From NCBI RefSeq assembly GCF_003337555.1, contig NZ_QPJK01000012.1, forward strand, positions 62,001-126,000: a DNA stretch of 64,000 bases. The letters run 5' to 3'. Positions within the stretch are counted from its first letter, which is position 1; each line of letters starts with the position of its first letter. Of this stretch, positions 26,739-37,425 are shown piece after piece. A program made the translations under genes and the position numbers. This DNA comes from Pseudorhodoferax soli. GTDB taxonomy: Bacteria > Pseudomonadota > Gammaproteobacteria > Burkholderiales > Burkholderiaceae_C. The notes beneath the pieces were generated by a model that made no database searches, had not been told where the DNA came from, and saw only the letters and a program-made list of their open reading frames with translations.

Positions 26739-28775
26739 ATGACCAAGCAAACCCTGTCCTTCCAGGCCGAAGTGGCCCAGCTGCTGCACCTCGTCACGCA
26801 TGCGCTGTACTCCAACCCCGAGATCTTCCTGCGCGAGCTGATCTCCAATGCCTCGGACGCCTGCGACAAGCTGCGCTTCGAAGCCCTGAACGACGGCAAG
26901 CTCTACGAAGACGCGCCCGATCTGCAGGTGCGTGTGAGCTTCGACAAGGCGGCCAAAACCCTGACCATCACCGACAACGGCATCGGCCTGTCGGAGGCCG
27001 AGGCGATCGCCAACCTGGGCACCATCGCCAAGAGCGGCACCAAGGAGTTCATGGGCAAGCTGTCGGGCGACCAGAAGGTCGACGCGCAGCTGATCGGCCA
27101 GTTCGGCGTGGGCTTCTACTCGGGCTTCATCGTCGCCGACAAGATCACCGTGGAATCGCGCCGCGCCGGGCTGCCGGCCGACCAGGGCGTCCGCTGGGTG
27201 TCCGGCGGCACGGGCGACTTCGAGGTCGAGACCATCAACCGCCCCCTGCGCGGCACCAGCGTCACGCTGCACCTGCGCCCCGAAGGCGAGGAATACCTCA
27301 ACACCTGGAAGCTCAAGTCCATCATCGGCAAGTACTCCGACCACATCTCGCTGCCCATCCTGATGCGCAAGGAAGAGTGGAAGGAAGGCGAGGACAACAA
27401 GGGCGGCGACATGGTCCTCACCGACGAGTGGGAGACCGTGAACAAGGCCACGGCCCTGTGGTCGCGCCCCAAGAAGGACATCACGGCCGAGGAATACGCC
27501 GAGTTCTACAAGCAGATCAGCTACGACCACGAGGCCCCGCTGGCGCATTCGCACAACCGCGTGGAAGGCGGCACCGAGTACACGCAGCTGCTCTACATCC
27601 CCGGCAAGGCGCCGATGGACCTGTGGAACCGCGACAAGAAGGGCGGCCTGAAGCTCTACGTCAAGCGCGTGTTCATCATGGACGATGCCGAGGCACTGCT
27701 GCCCAGCTACCTGCGCTTCGTCAAGGGCGTGGTCGATTCGGCCGACCTGCCGCTGAACGTGAGCCGCGAGCTGCTGCAGGAAAGCCGCGACGTGCGCGCC
27801 ATCCGCGATGGCAACACGCGCCGCGTGCTTTCCATGTTGGAAGACCTGGCCAAGAAGCAGAAGACCGCGCCCGAGAGCCAGGAAGGCAAGATCGACGTGG
27901 GCTCGGGCGATGCCGTGCCGGCGCCCGAGCCGACCGAGGCGCTGAGCGCCGAGGTCACCGACGTGGTGGACAAGACCGCCACGGCTGCCGACGCTGCCGC
28001 ACAGTTCGCCGACGAGTCCGACAAGTACGCGCGCTTCTACGCCGAGTTCGGCTCGGTGCTCAAGGAAGGCCTGGGCGAGGACTTCGCCAACCGCGAACGC
28101 CTGGCCAAGCTGCTGCGCTTCGCGAGCACGCAGTCCGATGCCGTCACGGTCTCCTTCGCCGACTACAAGAGCCGCATGAAGGAAGGCCAGGAGGCGATCT
28201 ACTACATCACCGCCGACAGCCTGGCCGCGGCCAAGAACAGCCCGCAACTCGAGGTCTTCAAGAAGAAGGGCATCGAGGTGCTGCTGATGACCGACCGCGT
28301 GGACGAGTGGGCGCTGAACTACCTCAACGAGTTCGACGGCACGCCGCTGCAGTCCGTCGCCAAGGGCGCCGTCGACCTGGGCAAGCTGCAGGACGAGGAG
28401 GAAAAGAAGGCCGCCGAAGAGGCCGCCGAAACCTTCAAGCCGCTGCTCGCCAAGCTCAAGGAAGCGCTCAAGGACAAGGCCGAGGACGTGCGCGTGACGA
28501 CCCGCCTGGTCGACTCGCCCGCCTGCCTGGTGGTGCAGGACCATGGCATGAGCACGCAGCTCGCGCGCATGCTCAAGCAGGCCGGCCAGAGCGCACCGGA
28601 GGTCAAGCCCGTGCTGGAGGTCAACGCCGAGCACCCGCTGGTCAAGAAGCTGGACGGCTCCGTGCACTTCCACGACCTGGCCCACATCCTGTTCGACCAG
28701 GCGCTGCTGGCCGAAGGCGGACTGCCGGACGATCCCGCGGCCTACGTGCGCCGTGTGAACGCCTTGCTGGCCTGA
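26739..28775 (+). CDS. htpG: Chaperone protein HtpG (Hsp90)
   Basis: A 678-residue ATP-dependent cytosolic chaperone. The GHKL ATP site is complete: [30 protein letters not shown], and [11 protein letters not shown]. The middle domain carries [14 protein letters not shown]. It is longer than E. coli HtpG (624) because of an acidic, Ala-rich insert at about residues 375-430 ([19 protein letters not shown]). A sigma-32 promoter lies upstream. A small lipoprotein gene follows after 14 bp. Confidence 0.96.
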   Translation: MTKQTLSFQAEVAQLLHLVTHALYSNPEIFLRELISNASDACDKLRFEALNDGKLYEDAPDLQVRVSFDKAAKTLTITDNGIGLSEAEAIANLGTIAKSGTKEFMGKLSGDQKVDAQLIGQFGVGFYSGFIVADKITVESRRAGLPADQGVRWVSGGTGDFEVETINRPLRGTSVTLHLRPEGEEYLNTWKLKSIIGKYSDHISLPILMRKEEWKEGEDNKGGDMVLTDEWETVNKATALWSRPKKDITAEEYAEFYKQISYDHEAPLAHSHNRVEGGTEYTQLLYIPGKAPMDLWNRDKKGGLKLYVKRVFIMDDAEALLPSYLRFVKGVVDSADLPLNVSRELLQESRDVRAIRDGNTRRVLSMLEDLAKKQKTAPESQEGKIDVGSGDAVPAPEPTEALSAEVTDVVDKTATAADAAAQFADESDKYARFYAEFGSVLKEGLGEDFANRERLAKLLRFASTQSDAVTVSFADYKSRMKEGQEAIYYITADSLAAAKNSPQLEVFKKKGIEVLLMTDRVDEWALNYLNEFDGTPLQSVAKGAVDLGKLQDEEEKKAAEEAAETFKPLLAKLKEALKDKAEDVRVTTRLVDSPACLVVQDHGMSTQLARMLKQAGQSAPEVKPVLEVNAEHPLVKKLDGSVHFHDLAHILFDQALLAEGGLPDDPAAYVRRVNALLA

Positions 28776-28789
28776 GGGTCCAAGCCTCC

Positions 28790-29152
28790 ATGACCCACGC
28801 CACCCGCCTCCTCGCCGCCCTCGCGGGCACCGTCGTGCTGGGGGGTTGCGCGGCAGGCGTGGGCATCAGCGTGCCGGTGTTCCCGGGCGTCTCGCTGCGC
28901 GTCGGCGTGGGTTCGGGCGGCAATGTCAACGTCGGCGTCGGTACCGGCGTCGGGCCGGTCGGCGTGGGCGTGGGCGTCAACCAGCGCGGCCAGGTGTCGG
29001 CAGGTGCCGGCGTCGGTGTCAGCACCGGCGTGGGCAACAGCGGCGCGCGCGTGGGTGCCGGGGTTGGCACCGGCACCGTCATCTACGACCCCAAGGACCC
29101 CAGGCGCTCGCCGCCGGCCAACACCAATGCCGACAACGTCGGCGGCCCATAG
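28790..29152 (+). CDS. Gly/Val-repeat lipoprotein
   Basis: A 120-residue secreted lipoprotein with the lipobox VLGGC (Cys20). The mature part is a low-complexity run of Val-Gly dipeptides (NVGVGTGVGPVGVGVGVNQR and similar), ending in a polar tail with Pro and Asn (DPRRSPPANTNADNV). I cannot assign a function. Its start lies 14 bp after htpG, so it may be induced together with the chaperone. Similar small Gly-rich lipoproteins are common and unstudied. Confidence 0.7.
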   Translation: MTHATRLLAALAGTVVLGGCAAGVGISVPVFPGVSLRVGVGSGGNVNVGVGTGVGPVGVGVGVNQRGQVSAGAGVGVSTGVGNSGARVGAGVGTGTVIYDPKDPRRSPPANTNADNVGGP

Positions 29153-29154
29153 GT

Positions 29155-29173
29155 AGCGCCTCGCTCAGGCGCT
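29155..29173. terminator. Hairpin between the convergent lipoprotein and srkA genes
   Basis: AGCGCCT and AGGCGCT form a 7-bp stem around a CGCTC loop. The hairpin sits 3 bp after the lipoprotein stop and 15 bp from the srkA stop. There is no T-run, so it is only a candidate, perhaps bidirectional. Confidence 0.4.
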
Positions 29174-29188
29174 CAGGCTCTCAGCTCC

Positions 29189-30235
29189 TCAGACGATCAG
29201 CGGCGCCTCGTCCATCGCCTCGATCTGGTCCTGCAACAGCACCACCTGGCCCTGCCAGTAGTCGCTGCTGCCGAACCACGGGAAGTTCGCCGGAAAGCTC
29301 GGGTCGCTCCAACGCCGCGCCAGCCAGGCGCTGTAGTGGATCAGGCGCAGCGTGCGCAGCGGCTCGATCAATGCGAGTTCACGCCTGTCGAAATCGCGGA
29401 ACTGCTCGTAGCCGTCCAGGAGGCCCGACAGCTGCAGCGTGCGCTGCTTGCGGTCGCCCGACAGCAGCATCCACAGGTCTTGCACCGCCGGGCCCATGCG
29501 GGCGTCGTCCAGGTCGACGAAATGCGGGCCGCCGCCGGGGCGGTCGGTCGGTGTCCAGAGGATGTTGCCGGGGTGGCAGTCGCCGTGCAGGCGCAGGCTG
29601 GCGATGCCGCCAGCCTGGCCGACCTGCGGCAAGCCGCTGGCCTGGACGCGCTGCAGCGCCTCGGTGCACACGCGCTCCCAGTCGGCCTGCACGTCCAGCG
29701 GCACCATCTGGTGGGCCAGCAGCCAATCCTTGGACGCCGTGCCGAAGCTCTGCAGGTCCAGCGTGGGCCGCTCGGTGAAGGGGCGCGCTGCGCCCACGCT
29801 GTGGATGCGGGCCAGGAAGCGGCCGATCCATTCCAGCACCTCGAAGTCGTCGAGCTCGGGCGTGCGGCCGCCGCGGCGTGGGCTTACGGCGAACCAGAAA
29901 TCCTCAAAGCGGTGCAGCGTGGCCCCGGCGATGGCCAGCGGGCCGACGGCGGGCACCTCGGCCTGCTCCAGTTCGGCGGCGAAGGCATGCTCTTCGAGGA
30001 TCTGCGCCTCGCTCCAGCGGCCGGGGCGGTAGAACTTGGCGACCACCGTCTCGGAAACGCCGTCGGGTGCGCTTTGCAGCTGCACCTGGTAGACGCGGTT
30101 CTCGTAGGAGCTCAAGGCCATCATCCGGCCGTCGCCGACCAGGCCGATGGTGTCCAGCGCATCGAGCACCCGGTCGGGCGTGAGGCTGTCGTAGGGGTGA
30201 CGCTGGGCGTCGGCAAACATCGCGTCGGAAGGCAT
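29189..30235 (-). CDS. srkA: Stress response kinase SrkA (YihE family)
   Basis: A 348-residue aminoglycoside-phosphotransferase-fold Ser/Thr kinase. The catalytic loop LRLHGDCHPGNILW and the metal-binding FVDLDDARMGPAVQD are intact, and the C-terminal YSAWLARRWSDPSFPANFPW is typical of YihE. In E. coli the kinase protects cells from stress-related death. It lies 31 bp after ohr on the same strand, so it may be induced with the peroxide-defence genes. The ATG at 30235 was chosen over an upstream in-frame one with no family match. Confidence 0.88.
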   Translation of the reverse strand: MPSDAMFADAQRHPYDSLTPDRVLDALDTIGLVGDGRMMALSSYENRVYQVQLQSAPDGVSETVVAKFYRPGRWSEAQILEEHAFAAELEQAEVPAVGPLAIAGATLHRFEDFWFAVSPRRGGRTPELDDFEVLEWIGRFLARIHSVGAARPFTERPTLDLQSFGTASKDWLLAHQMVPLDVQADWERVCTEALQRVQASGLPQVGQAGGIASLRLHGDCHPGNILWTPTDRPGGGPHFVDLDDARMGPAVQDLWMLLSGDRKQRTLQLSGLLDGYEQFRDFDRRELALIEPLRTLRLIHYSAWLARRWSDPSFPANFPWFGSSDYWQGQVVLLQDQIEAMDEAPLIV

Positions 30236-30266
30236 CGCGCGATTGTCGCGCGATGCCCCGCCGCGG

Positions 30267-30689
30267 TCAGACCAGCGTGATCTCGACCGGGATGTTGCCG
30301 CGCGTGGCGTTGGAGTACGGGCACACGCCATGGGCGGCGTCCACCAGGGCCTGGGCGGCTTCGCGCTCCATGCCCGGCAGCGAGACCTTCAGGCGCACGG
30401 CGATGCCGTAGCCCTTGGCCGTCGGGCCCAGGTCGACTTCGGCGTCCACCGCCACATCGGCCGGCACGGTGATCTTCTTCATGCCGCCCACGGCCTTCAT
30501 GGCGCCGATGAAGCAGGCCGAGTAACCGATCGCGAACAGCTGCTCGGGGTTGGTGCCCGTGCCCGAGGTGCCGGGCGAGCTCAGCTCGACATCGAGCTTG
30601 CCGTCGGAAGACTTGCCGGCGCCGCCGTCGCGGCCGCCCGTGGTGTGGGACTGGGCGGTGTACAGAACCTTGTCGAGCGTGGTGGTCAT
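30267..30689 (-). CDS. ohr: Organic hydroperoxide resistance protein Ohr
   Basis: A 140-residue thiol peroxidase that detoxifies organic and fatty-acid hydroperoxides. Both redox cysteines are present: Cys59 in GYSACFIGAMK and Cys123 in GVCPYSNATRGN. The middle reads SSPGTSGTGTNPEQLFAIGY as in other Ohr proteins. An AGGAG ribosome site precedes the start. It follows ohrR by 53 bp on the same strand. Confidence 0.95.
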   Translation of the reverse strand: MTTTLDKVLYTAQSHTTGGRDGGAGKSSDGKLDVELSSPGTSGTGTNPEQLFAIGYSACFIGAMKAVGGMKKITVPADVAVDAEVDLGPTAKGYGIAVRLKVSLPGMEREAAQALVDAAHGVCPYSNATRGNIPVEITLV

Positions 30690-30742
30690 GGTGACTCCTG
30701 GGGTAAGTGCTTCGTTCGAAGCGGTTGGGGTGAAAACGGGGC

Positions 30743-31189
30743 TCAGGCGATGCGGTCGCGCAGCGTACGCACCTGCTGTGTCAGTTCGGAGATTTCGGCC
30801 AGCGTGCACTGGCTGGCCTGCAGCACGCAGGCGGGAATGGCCAGCGCGCGGGCCTTGAGCTTGCGGCCGGCCTGCGTGAGGCGCACATGCACGCGGCGCT
30901 CGTCCTCGGCGGCGCGCTCGCGCTGCACCAGGCCGGCCGCCTCCAGCCGCTTGAGCAGCGGCGTCAGCGTGCCGGAGTCCAGCCGCAGGCGCTCGCCCAG
31001 GGCGGAGACCATGGGGCCGTCCTGCTCCCAGAGCACCAGCATGGCCAGGTACTGCGGATAGGTCAGGCCCAGCGGCTCCAGCAGCGGCTTGTAGAGCTTG
31101 GTCATCGCCAGCGAGGCGGAGTACAGCGCGAAGCACAGCTGGTGGTCCAGCTGCAGTGCCTGTTCGCCGAGAGCGGTGTTCGATGCCAT
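30743..31189 (-). CDS. ohrR: MarR-family organic hydroperoxide sensor OhrR
   Basis: A 148-residue winged-helix repressor. The peroxide-sensing Cys19 sits in the diagnostic LCFALYSAS segment. Additional cysteines at 121 and 128 are placed so that one could form the disulfide partner seen in two-Cys OhrR proteins. The DNA-binding part reads DSGTLTPLLKRLEAAGLVQR followed by ERRVHVRLTQAG. Two inverted repeats lie just upstream of the start, matching autoregulation. It heads the ohrR-ohr pair. Confidence 0.93.
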   Translation of the reverse strand: MASNTALGEQALQLDHQLCFALYSASLAMTKLYKPLLEPLGLTYPQYLAMLVLWEQDGPMVSALGERLRLDSGTLTPLLKRLEAAGLVQRERAAEDERRVHVRLTQAGRKLKARALAIPACVLQASQCTLAEISELTQQVRTLRDRIA

Positions 31190-31205
31190 GGCCCGAATTC
31201 TATTT

Positions 31206-31235
31206 CGCAATTCAATTGCGTGCAACTTAATTGCA
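31206..31235. promoter_or_regulatory. Tandem OhrR-type operators upstream of ohrR
   Basis: Two adjacent 15-bp inverted repeats lie 16-46 bp before the ohrR start: CGCAATTCAATTGCG (31206-31220, exact arms) and TGCAACTTAATTGCA (31221-31235, one mismatch per arm). AATT-centred palindromes are typical OhrR/MarR boxes. The direct abutment of two copies suggests cooperative dimer binding. Confidence 0.7.
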
Positions 31236-31268
31236 AGTAACAGAATGCAAGCCTGCGCGTGGACGGGC

Positions 31269-31754
31269 TCAGCCCAACAGATCCAGCAGGCGCGCCAGGG
31301 CATGGCGCACGGTGGCCGCACGCACTGCGGCGCGGTCGCCTGCGAAGTGCTGCACCTCGGCACGCGTGCCGCCCGGCAAGGCCCAGCCGAACCAGACCGT
31401 GCCCACCGGCTTGTCGGCACTGCCACCACCCGGCCCCGCCACGCCCGTGACCGCCACGGCCAACTGGGCGTGCGCATGGCGCACCGCGCCTTCGGCCATG
31501 GCGCGCACCACGGGCTCGCTGACGGCACCTTGGGCGGTGATCAGCGCGGCATCCACGCCCAGCAGCTCGGTCTTGGCCGCGTTGGAATAGCTCACGAAGC
31601 CGCGCTCGAACCAGTCACTGGAGCCCGCCAGGTCGGTGCAGGCGCCGGCGATCAGGCCGCCCGTGCAGCTCTCGGCCGTGGCCAGCATGAGGCCGCGCGC
31701 GCGCAGCACATCGGCCAGGCGCAACACCAGCGCATCCACGGATTCGTTCACCAT
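31269..31754 (-). CDS. pncC: Nicotinamide-nucleotide amidase (CinA C-terminal type)
   Basis: A 161-residue enzyme that deamidates NMN in pyridine nucleotide recycling. The family core is intact: LATAESCTGGLIAGACTDLA, SYSNAAKTELLGV, AVTGVAGPGGGSADKPVGTV. This is the stand-alone form without the N-terminal COG1058 domain. Its start overlaps the pgpA stop by 7 bp, a pairing often seen in proteobacteria. Confidence 0.93.
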   Translation of the reverse strand: MVNESVDALVLRLADVLRARGLMLATAESCTGGLIAGACTDLAGSSDWFERGFVSYSNAAKTELLGVDAALITAQGAVSEPVVRAMAEGAVRHAHAQLAVAVTGVAGPGGGSADKPVGTVWFGWALPGGTRAEVQHFAGDRAAVRAATVRHALARLLDLLG

Positions 31755-32296
31755 AGCCACCTCCACAAAGCCAGCACCAGCAGCGTGCAGAACGCCGCCA
31801 CCAGGTCGTCGAACAGGATGCCGAAGCCGCCGCGCGCACCGAAGCCCTTGAACTGGCGGTCGGCCCAGGCCACCGGGCCGGGCTTGGCGGCATCGAAGAA
31901 GCGGAACAGCGCGAACGCAGCCAGCTGGCCCCAGAAGCCCGTGGGCATCACCAGCCACAGCACCAGCCAGAAGGCGACCACCTCGTCCCACACGATGGCG
32001 CCGGGGTCGGCCACGCGCAGGTTGCGTGCGCAGGTGGTGCAGGCCCACCAGCCCAGCGGCAGCGACAGCGCGATGACCCAGCCGATCTGCACCGCATCGA
32101 GCCGGCTCTGCATCACCCAGTACGCCAGCCAGGCCCACAGCGTGCCGGCCGTGCCGGGCGCCTTGGGCGAGAGGCCGGAACCGAAGCCCAGCGCGATCCA
32201 GTGCGCCGGATGCGACAGCATGAAACGCGCCGTTGGCCGCAGAATCGGCGCGCGCAGCGCCGGGTCGGGCGCGGAGACAGCAGAGTCGGTCGTCAT
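31748..32296 (-). CDS. pgpA: Phosphatidylglycerophosphatase A
   Basis: A 182-residue inner-membrane phosphatase that makes phosphatidylglycerol from its phosphate. The motifs are clear: GFGSGLSPKAPGTAGTLWA, VWDEVVAFWLVL, RFFDAAKPGPVAWADR and GGFGILFDDLVAA. It overlaps pncC. The thiL gene that usually precedes pgpA is not here; the upstream neighbour is a divergent acyl-CoA ligase. Confidence 0.94.
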   Translation of the reverse strand: MTTDSAVSAPDPALRAPILRPTARFMLSHPAHWIALGFGSGLSPKAPGTAGTLWAWLAYWVMQSRLDAVQIGWVIALSLPLGWWACTTCARNLRVADPGAIVWDEVVAFWLVLWLVMPTGFWGQLAAFALFRFFDAAKPGPVAWADRQFKGFGARGGFGILFDDLVAAFCTLLVLALWRWLW

Positions 32297-32369
32297 GGAA
32301 TGCCGGCGATGGTAGCCGCGCGTGCCACTGGCCGAGCTGCGCGCCGCGTCTGATCTTCGCCCTCACACC

Positions 32370-33908
<1,539 letters not shown>

Positions 33909-33912
33909 GAGC

Positions 33913-34455
33913 GTGCGCGACCTGCACAAGGCCGCGCTGGAACGCGCGATCTTCCTGGAGTTCGCGCAGCGCTGGCGGGCCGACATCGACCTGGCCTCGG
34001 TCGCCAGCGGCAACCCGAACGCGCGGGAGCCCGACATCCTGGCCAAGTCGAGCGAGAGCGACCAGCCGCTCGCCATCGAGCTCGTGCGCCTGACCGAGCA
34101 GGACAGCCAGATGCTGGCGCGCCAGGCCCCCAGGCTGCCGCCAGCCGATGCACCGCCGGCCCGGCTGCCGCCCATGGCCAGCGCGGTCGACGCCTTCTCG
34201 CGCAAGTTCAAGAAGGCCGAGGCCGGCCTGTACGACGGCGTCGAGGCCAGCCGCCTGGAACTGCTGGCCTGGTCCGACCACCTGGCCACGCCCTGGCCGC
34301 AGGTGCTGGCCAGCGCCGAACTCTGGCTGACGCACTACGCCAGCGCCGCGCATTTCGCCGCCGTCTGGCTCTGGCGCCGGCCCGACTTCCCGGGCGACCC
34401 CGCGCAATCGGCCTGGGTCTGGTCGCACACCGGCCGCCTGCAGCGCTTTGGCTGA
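33913..34455 (+). CDS. Hypothetical protein
   Basis: A 180-residue soluble protein that I do not recognise. It has no signal peptide or membrane helix. Features are a charged N-terminal helix (LHKAALERAIFLEFAQRWRA), a Pro-rich middle (APRLPPADAPPARLPPM), and a Trp-rich C-terminal half (LAWSDHLATPWPQ, AAVWLWRRPDFPG). It starts with GTG just after the acyl-CoA ligase, so the two are probably translated from one transcript. Confidence 0.6.
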   Translation: MRDLHKAALERAIFLEFAQRWRADIDLASVASGNPNAREPDILAKSSESDQPLAIELVRLTEQDSQMLARQAPRLPPADAPPARLPPMASAVDAFSRKFKKAEAGLYDGVEASRLELLAWSDHLATPWPQVLASAELWLTHYASAAHFAAVWLWRRPDFPGDPAQSAWVWSHTGRLQRFG

Positions 34456-34524
34456 GTAGCCCATCGCGGCCTGCGGGCTTGCCGATCCGGCGATCATCGC
34501 GCCGCCACAACAAGGAACAAGACG

Positions 34525-35892
34525 ATGGACAGCTTCGACTACGACCTGCTGGTGCTGGGCGGCGGCAGCGGCGGCGTGCGCGCGGCGCGCATGGCGGCGC
34601 AGCGCGGCGCCCGCGTGGCGCTGGTGGAGGCCGCAGCACTGGGCGGCACCTGCGTGAACGTGGGTTGCATCCCCAAGAAGCTCTACAGCTACGCCGCCGG
34701 CTACGCCGAGGCCTTCGAGGAGGCGGCCGGCTTCGGCTGGAGCGTGCCCGAGCCGCGCTTCGACTGGTCCACGCTCAAGGCCAACCGCGCCAAGGAGATC
34801 GGCCGGCTCAACGGCATCTACCGCGACCTGCTCAAGGGCGCGGGCGTCGATGTCGTGCAGGGCTGGGGCCTGCTCGCGGACGCGCACACGCTGCAGGTCG
34901 GCCCGCGCCGCCTGAGCGGGCGCCACATCCTGGTGGCCACCGGCGGCACGCCCTTTCTGCCCGACATCGCCGGGAGCGAACTGGCCGTCAGCTCCGACCA
35001 GATGTTCGACCTCGATCCGTTCCCCCGGCGGCTGGTGGTGGTGGGCGGCGGCTACATCGCGTGCGAGTTCGCATCCATCTTCCGCGGGCTCGGCGCCGAG
35101 GTCACGCAGCTGCAACGCGGCGGCCGCATCCTGTCCTCGTTCGACCAGGACATCAGCCGCTTCCTGGCGTCCGAGATGGGCAAGACCGGCATCGACCTGC
35201 GCCTGAACGCCCAGGTCGAGCGCATTGCCCGCACGCCCAGGGGCCTGCACCTCACGCTGGCCGGCGGCGACCTGCTGGACGCCGACACCGTGCTGCTGGC
35301 CACCGGCCGGCGCCCCAACACCGCCAACATCGGCCTGGAAGCGGCCGGCGTGCGCCTGGACGCGCAGGGCGCCGTGGTGGTGGACGCGCACTACCGCAGC
35401 AGCGTGCCCTCCATCTTCGCGCTGGGCGATGTCTCCACCGAGATGCAGCTGACCCCCGTGGCCACGGCGGAGGCCATGGCGCTGGTCGACCATCTGTTCG
35501 GCCCCGCCCCCGGCAGGGCGGCGCGCACGGTGTCCTACGAGAACATCCCGACGGCCGTGTTCACGCATCCGCCCGTCGGCACCGTGGGCTACACCGAGGA
35601 AGCCGCGCGCGCCAGGTTCGGCCGCGTCACCGTGTTCCGCACCGAGTTCAAGCCGCTCAGGCACACGCTGTCGGGCCGCAGCGAGCGCACGCTCATGAAG
35701 CTCGTGGTCGATGCGGCCAGCGACCGCGTGGTCGGCCTGCACATGGTGGGCGCGGACGCCGGCGAGATCGTGCAGGGCTTCGCCGTGGCGCTGCGGGCGG
35801 GCGCCACCAAGGCGGTGTTCGACGGCACCATCGGCATCCATCCGACAGTCGCCGAGGAGTTCGTCACCCTGCGGGAGCCCGCCCCCGAATAA
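34525..35892 (+). CDS. gor: Glutathione-disulfide reductase
   Basis: A 455-residue FAD flavoprotein that regenerates glutathione with NADPH. The FAD loop is LGGGSGGVRAA; the redox disulfide is Cys43-Cys48 in GGTCVNVGCIPKK. The second nucleotide loop is VVGGGYIACEFASIFRGLG, and the dimer-contributed acid/base His lies in GIHPTVAEEF. Length and motifs fit plant-type/beta-proteobacterial Gor. It is followed after 30 bp by amn. Confidence 0.94.
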   Translation: MDSFDYDLLVLGGGSGGVRAARMAAQRGARVALVEAAALGGTCVNVGCIPKKLYSYAAGYAEAFEEAAGFGWSVPEPRFDWSTLKANRAKEIGRLNGIYRDLLKGAGVDVVQGWGLLADAHTLQVGPRRLSGRHILVATGGTPFLPDIAGSELAVSSDQMFDLDPFPRRLVVVGGGYIACEFASIFRGLGAEVTQLQRGGRILSSFDQDISRFLASEMGKTGIDLRLNAQVERIARTPRGLHLTLAGGDLLDADTVLLATGRRPNTANIGLEAAGVRLDAQGAVVVDAHYRSSVPSIFALGDVSTEMQLTPVATAEAMALVDHLFGPAPGRAARTVSYENIPTAVFTHPPVGTVGYTEEAARARFGRVTVFRTEFKPLRHTLSGRSERTLMKLVVDAASDRVVGLHMVGADAGEIVQGFAVALRAGATKAVFDGTIGIHPTVAEEFVTLREPAPE

Positions 35893-35922
35893 GGTGTCGC
35901 CGGGGCACTGCACAATGGATGC

Positions 35923-37419
35923 ATGCCCTATCTGCCGCCCTTCATCGCCCCGACGCTCTACACCGACCCTGCCGCCGCGCTGGCGCAGGTGCAGAACATC
36001 TACGCGCAGCAGATCGAGCACTTGCGCGAGGCCATGGCCCGCTTCGTGGCGGGCGATACGCTGCCGGGCCACGTGCGGGCCTGCTACCCCTTCGTGCGCG
36101 TGCACACCGAGACGCTGTCGCGCGCCAAGGTCGAGGACGAGCTCGACCGCCTGGCCTACGGCTTCGTGGCCGGCGCCGGCCGTTTCGAGACCACGCTGAC
36201 GCGGCCCGACCTGTACGGCAACTACTACCTGGAGCAGTTCCGCCTGCTGCTGCAGAACCACCAGGTGCCGCTGGAGGTGGGCATCAGCAACCAGCCCATC
36301 CCCGTGCACTTCTCGTTCGCCGAGAACGACCACGTGGAAGGCAGCATGAGCGCCGAGCGCCGCGGCCTCATGCGCGACGTGTTCGACCTGCCCGATCTGG
36401 CCGCCATGGACGACGGCATCGCCAACGGCACCTATCAGCCGCGCCCGGGCGAGCCGCAGCCGCTGTCGCTGTTCACGGCGCCGCGCGTGGACTACTCGCT
36501 GCACCGGCTGCGCCACTACACCGGCACGGCGCCGGAGTGGTTCCAGAACTTCGTGCTGTTCACCAACTACCAGTTCTACATCGACGAGTTCGTGCGCATG
36601 GGCCACGAGGCCATGGCCGACGAGAACAGCGAATACATCGCCTTCATCGAGCCCGGCAACGTGGTCACGCGCCGCAAGGACCTGCCGCCGCAGGACATCG
36701 ACGCCTTCGGCGCCCCGCCGCCGCGGTTGCCGCAGATGCCGGCCTACCACCTGATCCGGCCCGACCACACCGGCATCACCATGGTGAACATCGGCGTCGG
36801 CCCGGCCAACGCCAAGAACATCACCGACCACATCGCCGTGCTGCGCCCGCACGCCTGGATCATGCTGGGCCACTGCGCCGGCCTGCGCAACACGCAGCAG
36901 CTGGGCGACTACGTGCTGGCCCACGGCTACGTGCGCGAAGACCATGTGCTGGACGAAGAGCTGCCGCTGTGGGTGCCGATCCCCGCGCTGGCCGAAATCC
37001 AGCTCGCGCTGGAGAAGGCCGTGCGCGACGTGACCAAGCTGGAGGGCCCCGAGCTCAAGGGCGTGCTGCGCACCGGCACCGTGGCCAGCACCGACAACCG
37101 CAACTGGGAGCTGCTGCCCGACAACAAGGCCCAGCTGCGCTTCAGCCAGAGCCGCGCCGTGGCGCTGGACATGGAGAGCGCCACCATCGCGGCCAACGGC
37201 TTCCGTTTCCGCGTGCCTTACGGCACCTTGCTGTGCGTGTCCGACAAGCCGCTGCACGGCGAGATCAAGCTGCCCGGCATGGCCAACCACTTCTACCGCG
37301 AGCGCGTGGACCAGCACCTGCGCATCGGCATCCGCGCGGCCGAGCTGCTGCGCGCCCAGGGCATCGACCAGCTGCACAGCCGCAAGCTGCGCAGCTTCGC
37401 GGAAGTGGCGTTCCAGTAA
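35923..37419 (+). CDS. amn: AMP nucleosidase
   Basis: A 498-residue enzyme that splits AMP into adenine and ribose 5-phosphate, adjusting adenylate pools. The N-terminal Amn domain (PFIAPTLYTDPAAALAQVQ) is followed by the PNP/UDP phosphorylase-like catalytic domain (NIGVGPANAKNITDHIAVLR, GHCAGLRNTQQLGDYVLAHG and ALDMESATIAANGFRFRVPY). Length matches the family. The diguanylate cyclase gene begins 6 bp after its stop. Confidence 0.94.
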   Translation: MPYLPPFIAPTLYTDPAAALAQVQNIYAQQIEHLREAMARFVAGDTLPGHVRACYPFVRVHTETLSRAKVEDELDRLAYGFVAGAGRFETTLTRPDLYGNYYLEQFRLLLQNHQVPLEVGISNQPIPVHFSFAENDHVEGSMSAERRGLMRDVFDLPDLAAMDDGIANGTYQPRPGEPQPLSLFTAPRVDYSLHRLRHYTGTAPEWFQNFVLFTNYQFYIDEFVRMGHEAMADENSEYIAFIEPGNVVTRRKDLPPQDIDAFGAPPPRLPQMPAYHLIRPDHTGITMVNIGVGPANAKNITDHIAVLRPHAWIMLGHCAGLRNTQQLGDYVLAHGYVREDHVLDEELPLWVPIPALAEIQLALEKAVRDVTKLEGPELKGVLRTGTVASTDNRNWELLPDNKAQLRFSQSRAVALDMESATIAANGFRFRVPYGTLLCVSDKPLHGEIKLPGMANHFYRERVDQHLRIGIRAAELLRAQGIDQLHSRKLRSFAEVAFQ

Positions 37420-37425
37420 GCGGCT

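Noticed and set aside
26652-28685. Long open frame antisense to htpG
   Set aside because: The plus strand encodes a complete Hsp90. The antisense translation has no family features.
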